Made by a program: the position numbers and the translations under genes. Positions 30,228-30,974 of a stretch of DNA of 30,974 bases are shown here, piece by piece. The first letter of the stretch is position 1; each line of letters starts with the position of its first letter. Origin of the DNA: Zeimonas sp003577305 (lineage in GTDB: Bacteria > Pseudomonadota > Gammaproteobacteria > Burkholderiales > Burkholderiaceae_E); contig SZOX01000030.1 in assembly GCA_030263385.1 (NCBI GenBank), positions 1-30,974 of the forward strand, written 5' to 3'. The notes beneath the pieces were generated by a model. The model did not search any database. It worked only from the letters and a program-made list of their open reading frames with translations, and had not been told where the DNA came from.

Positions 30228-30887
30228 TCAGGCGCGCCCGGCGCGCGGTTCCGGCACGGGCGTCTTGGGCCGATAGTCGCAGAGGTCGGCAATCGGGCAG
30301 CGCCAGCACTCGGGCCGGGGCGCCTTGCAGATGTAGCGGCCGTGCAGGATCAGCCAGTGATGGCAGTCGTGCAGGTATTGCGGCGGCACGAAGCGCATCA
30401 GGCGGCGCTCCACTTCCAGCGGCGTGCGCCCGGGCGCCAGGCCGGTGCGGTTGGCCACGCGGAAGATGTGCGTGTCCACCGCGATCACCGGCTCGCCGAA
30501 GGCCACGTTGAGCACCACGTTGGCGGTCTTGCGCCCCACGCCGGGCAGGCGTTCGAGCGCTTCGCGCGTGCGCGGCACCTCGCCACCGTGCTCGGCGAGC
30601 AGGATCGCGCAGGTCTGCACGATGTGCCTGGCCTTCGAGCGGTACAGCCCGATCGTGCGCACGTATTCGCCGAGCCTGTCCTCGCCCAGCGCGAGGATCG
30701 CCGCTGGCGTGTTCGCCACCCGGAACAGCTCGCGGGTCGCCAGGTTCACGCTGCGGTCGGTGGCCTGCGCCGACAGGATCACCGCGACCAGCAATTCGAA
30801 CGGGGTACGGTATTCGAGCTCGCTGGCCGGCCTGGGGTTCAGCGCCTTCAGCCGCGCGAAGATCTCGGCGCGCCGCGCCGGGTTCAA
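30228..30887 (-). CDS. nth: Endonuclease III
   Basis: Base-excision repair glycosylase and AP-lyase for oxidised pyrimidines. The product has 219 residues. The helix-hairpin-helix LPGVGRKTANVVLN (114-127) holds the catalytic Lys120, and Asp138 follows in AVDTHIFRVANR. The [4Fe-4S] ligands are C187, C194, C197 and C203 (Cx6Cx2Cx5C). The start is a TTG at 30887, which shares bases with the stop of the upstream gene (TTGA); GGAG lies seven bases before it, and the resulting N-terminus NPARRAEIFARLKALNP fits the family. A short Pro/Arg tail follows the Fe-S loop. Confidence 0.96.
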   Translation of the reverse strand: MNPARRAEIFARLKALNPRPASELEYRTPFELLVAVILSAQATDRSVNLATRELFRVANTPAAILALGEDRLGEYVRTIGLYRSKARHIVQTCAILLAEHGGEVPRTREALERLPGVGRKTANVVLNVAFGEPVIAVDTHIFRVANRTGLAPGRTPLEVERRLMRFVPPQYLHDCHHWLILHGRYICKAPRPECWRCPIADLCDYRPKTPVPEPRAGRA

Positions 30888-30974
30888 CCTCGTGCTCCGC
30901 CGCGGGCCGCGGCGCGCTCGCGCGCGCGGCGCAGCGCCGCCTCGATCACCGCGCGCCTGCGCCGCGCGGCGTCG
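30884..30974 (-). CDS. C-terminal tail of an upstream gene, probably rnfB
   Basis: The last 29 codons of a frame that enters from the right edge encode an Arg/Ala-rich helix (AARRRRAVIEAALRRARERAAA) and end with a TGA overlapping the nth start by four bases. In proteobacteria the gene directly before nth is very often rnfB (electron transport complex ferredoxin subunit), which ends in such a basic, Ala-rich tail in betaproteobacteria. The identification rests on context and composition only. Confidence 0.45.
   Translation of the reverse strand, partial: DAARRRRAVIEAALRRARERAAARGGARG

Overview
The window is a contiguous, very GC-rich (roughly 70 percent, judged by eye) stretch of bacterial chromosome with densely packed genes. 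Gene order points to a betaproteobacterium of the order Burkholderiales: dapB-bamE divergent from fur, then nadK-recN divergent from hrcA, then hemH, a kbp-like LysM gene and grpE-dnaK-dnaJ. I cannot fix the genus. No tRNA, rRNA, insertion sequence, integrase, CRISPR array or prophage gene is visible, and no stretch above 300 bases lacks a gene.

Layout. 1-1.4 kb: the N-terminus of a TonB-type protein running off the left edge, divergent from a ChaN/Tiki-family lipoprotein. 1.4-6 kb: dapB and bamE (minus), fur (plus), then nadK-recN (minus). 6-12.5 kb: heat shock and haem genes (hrcA, hemH, kbp, grpE, dnaK, dnaJ), with candidate sigma-32 promoters before grpE and dnaK. 12.5-13.8 kb: a beta-CASP metallo-beta-lactamase ribonuclease whose GTG start overlaps the dnaJ stop. 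13.9-18.5 kb: a two-gene NAD-dependent formate dehydrogenase, with a fused NuoE/NuoF-type diaphorase subunit and a large Mo/W-bis-MGD subunit.

18.4-23.9 kb is an acyl-CoA catabolic module: an acyl-CoA dehydrogenase (minus) divergent from a crotonase lacking the usual catalytic glutamates, a TetR regulator, a canonical enoyl-CoA hydratase and an acid-CoA ligase. A 22-bp perfect-arm operator sits right after the -10 of the crotonase promoter, between the divergent genes, so the TetR protein probably controls the module. 23.9-26.4 kb: hemL and a one-base-overlapping MFS transporter. 26.5-27.7 kb: a thiolase that could finish the beta-oxidation. 27.8-30.1 kb: a phosphate unit (DUF47 regulator, Pit transporter) followed by a YpfH-like esterase. 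30.2-31 kb: nth, with the tail of what is probably rnfB at the right edge.

Most of the window is conserved housekeeping and I see no clearly new defence or mobile system. The best points for a second look are: four starts (tonB, nadK, hrcA, formate dehydrogenase B) with a -10-like hexamer only 6-7 bases before the ATG and no ribosome binding site, suggesting leaderless mRNAs; the operator and atypical crotonase of the acyl-CoA module; translational coupling of a beta-CASP ribonuclease to the chaperone operon; and the compact formate dehydrogenase without accessory genes.
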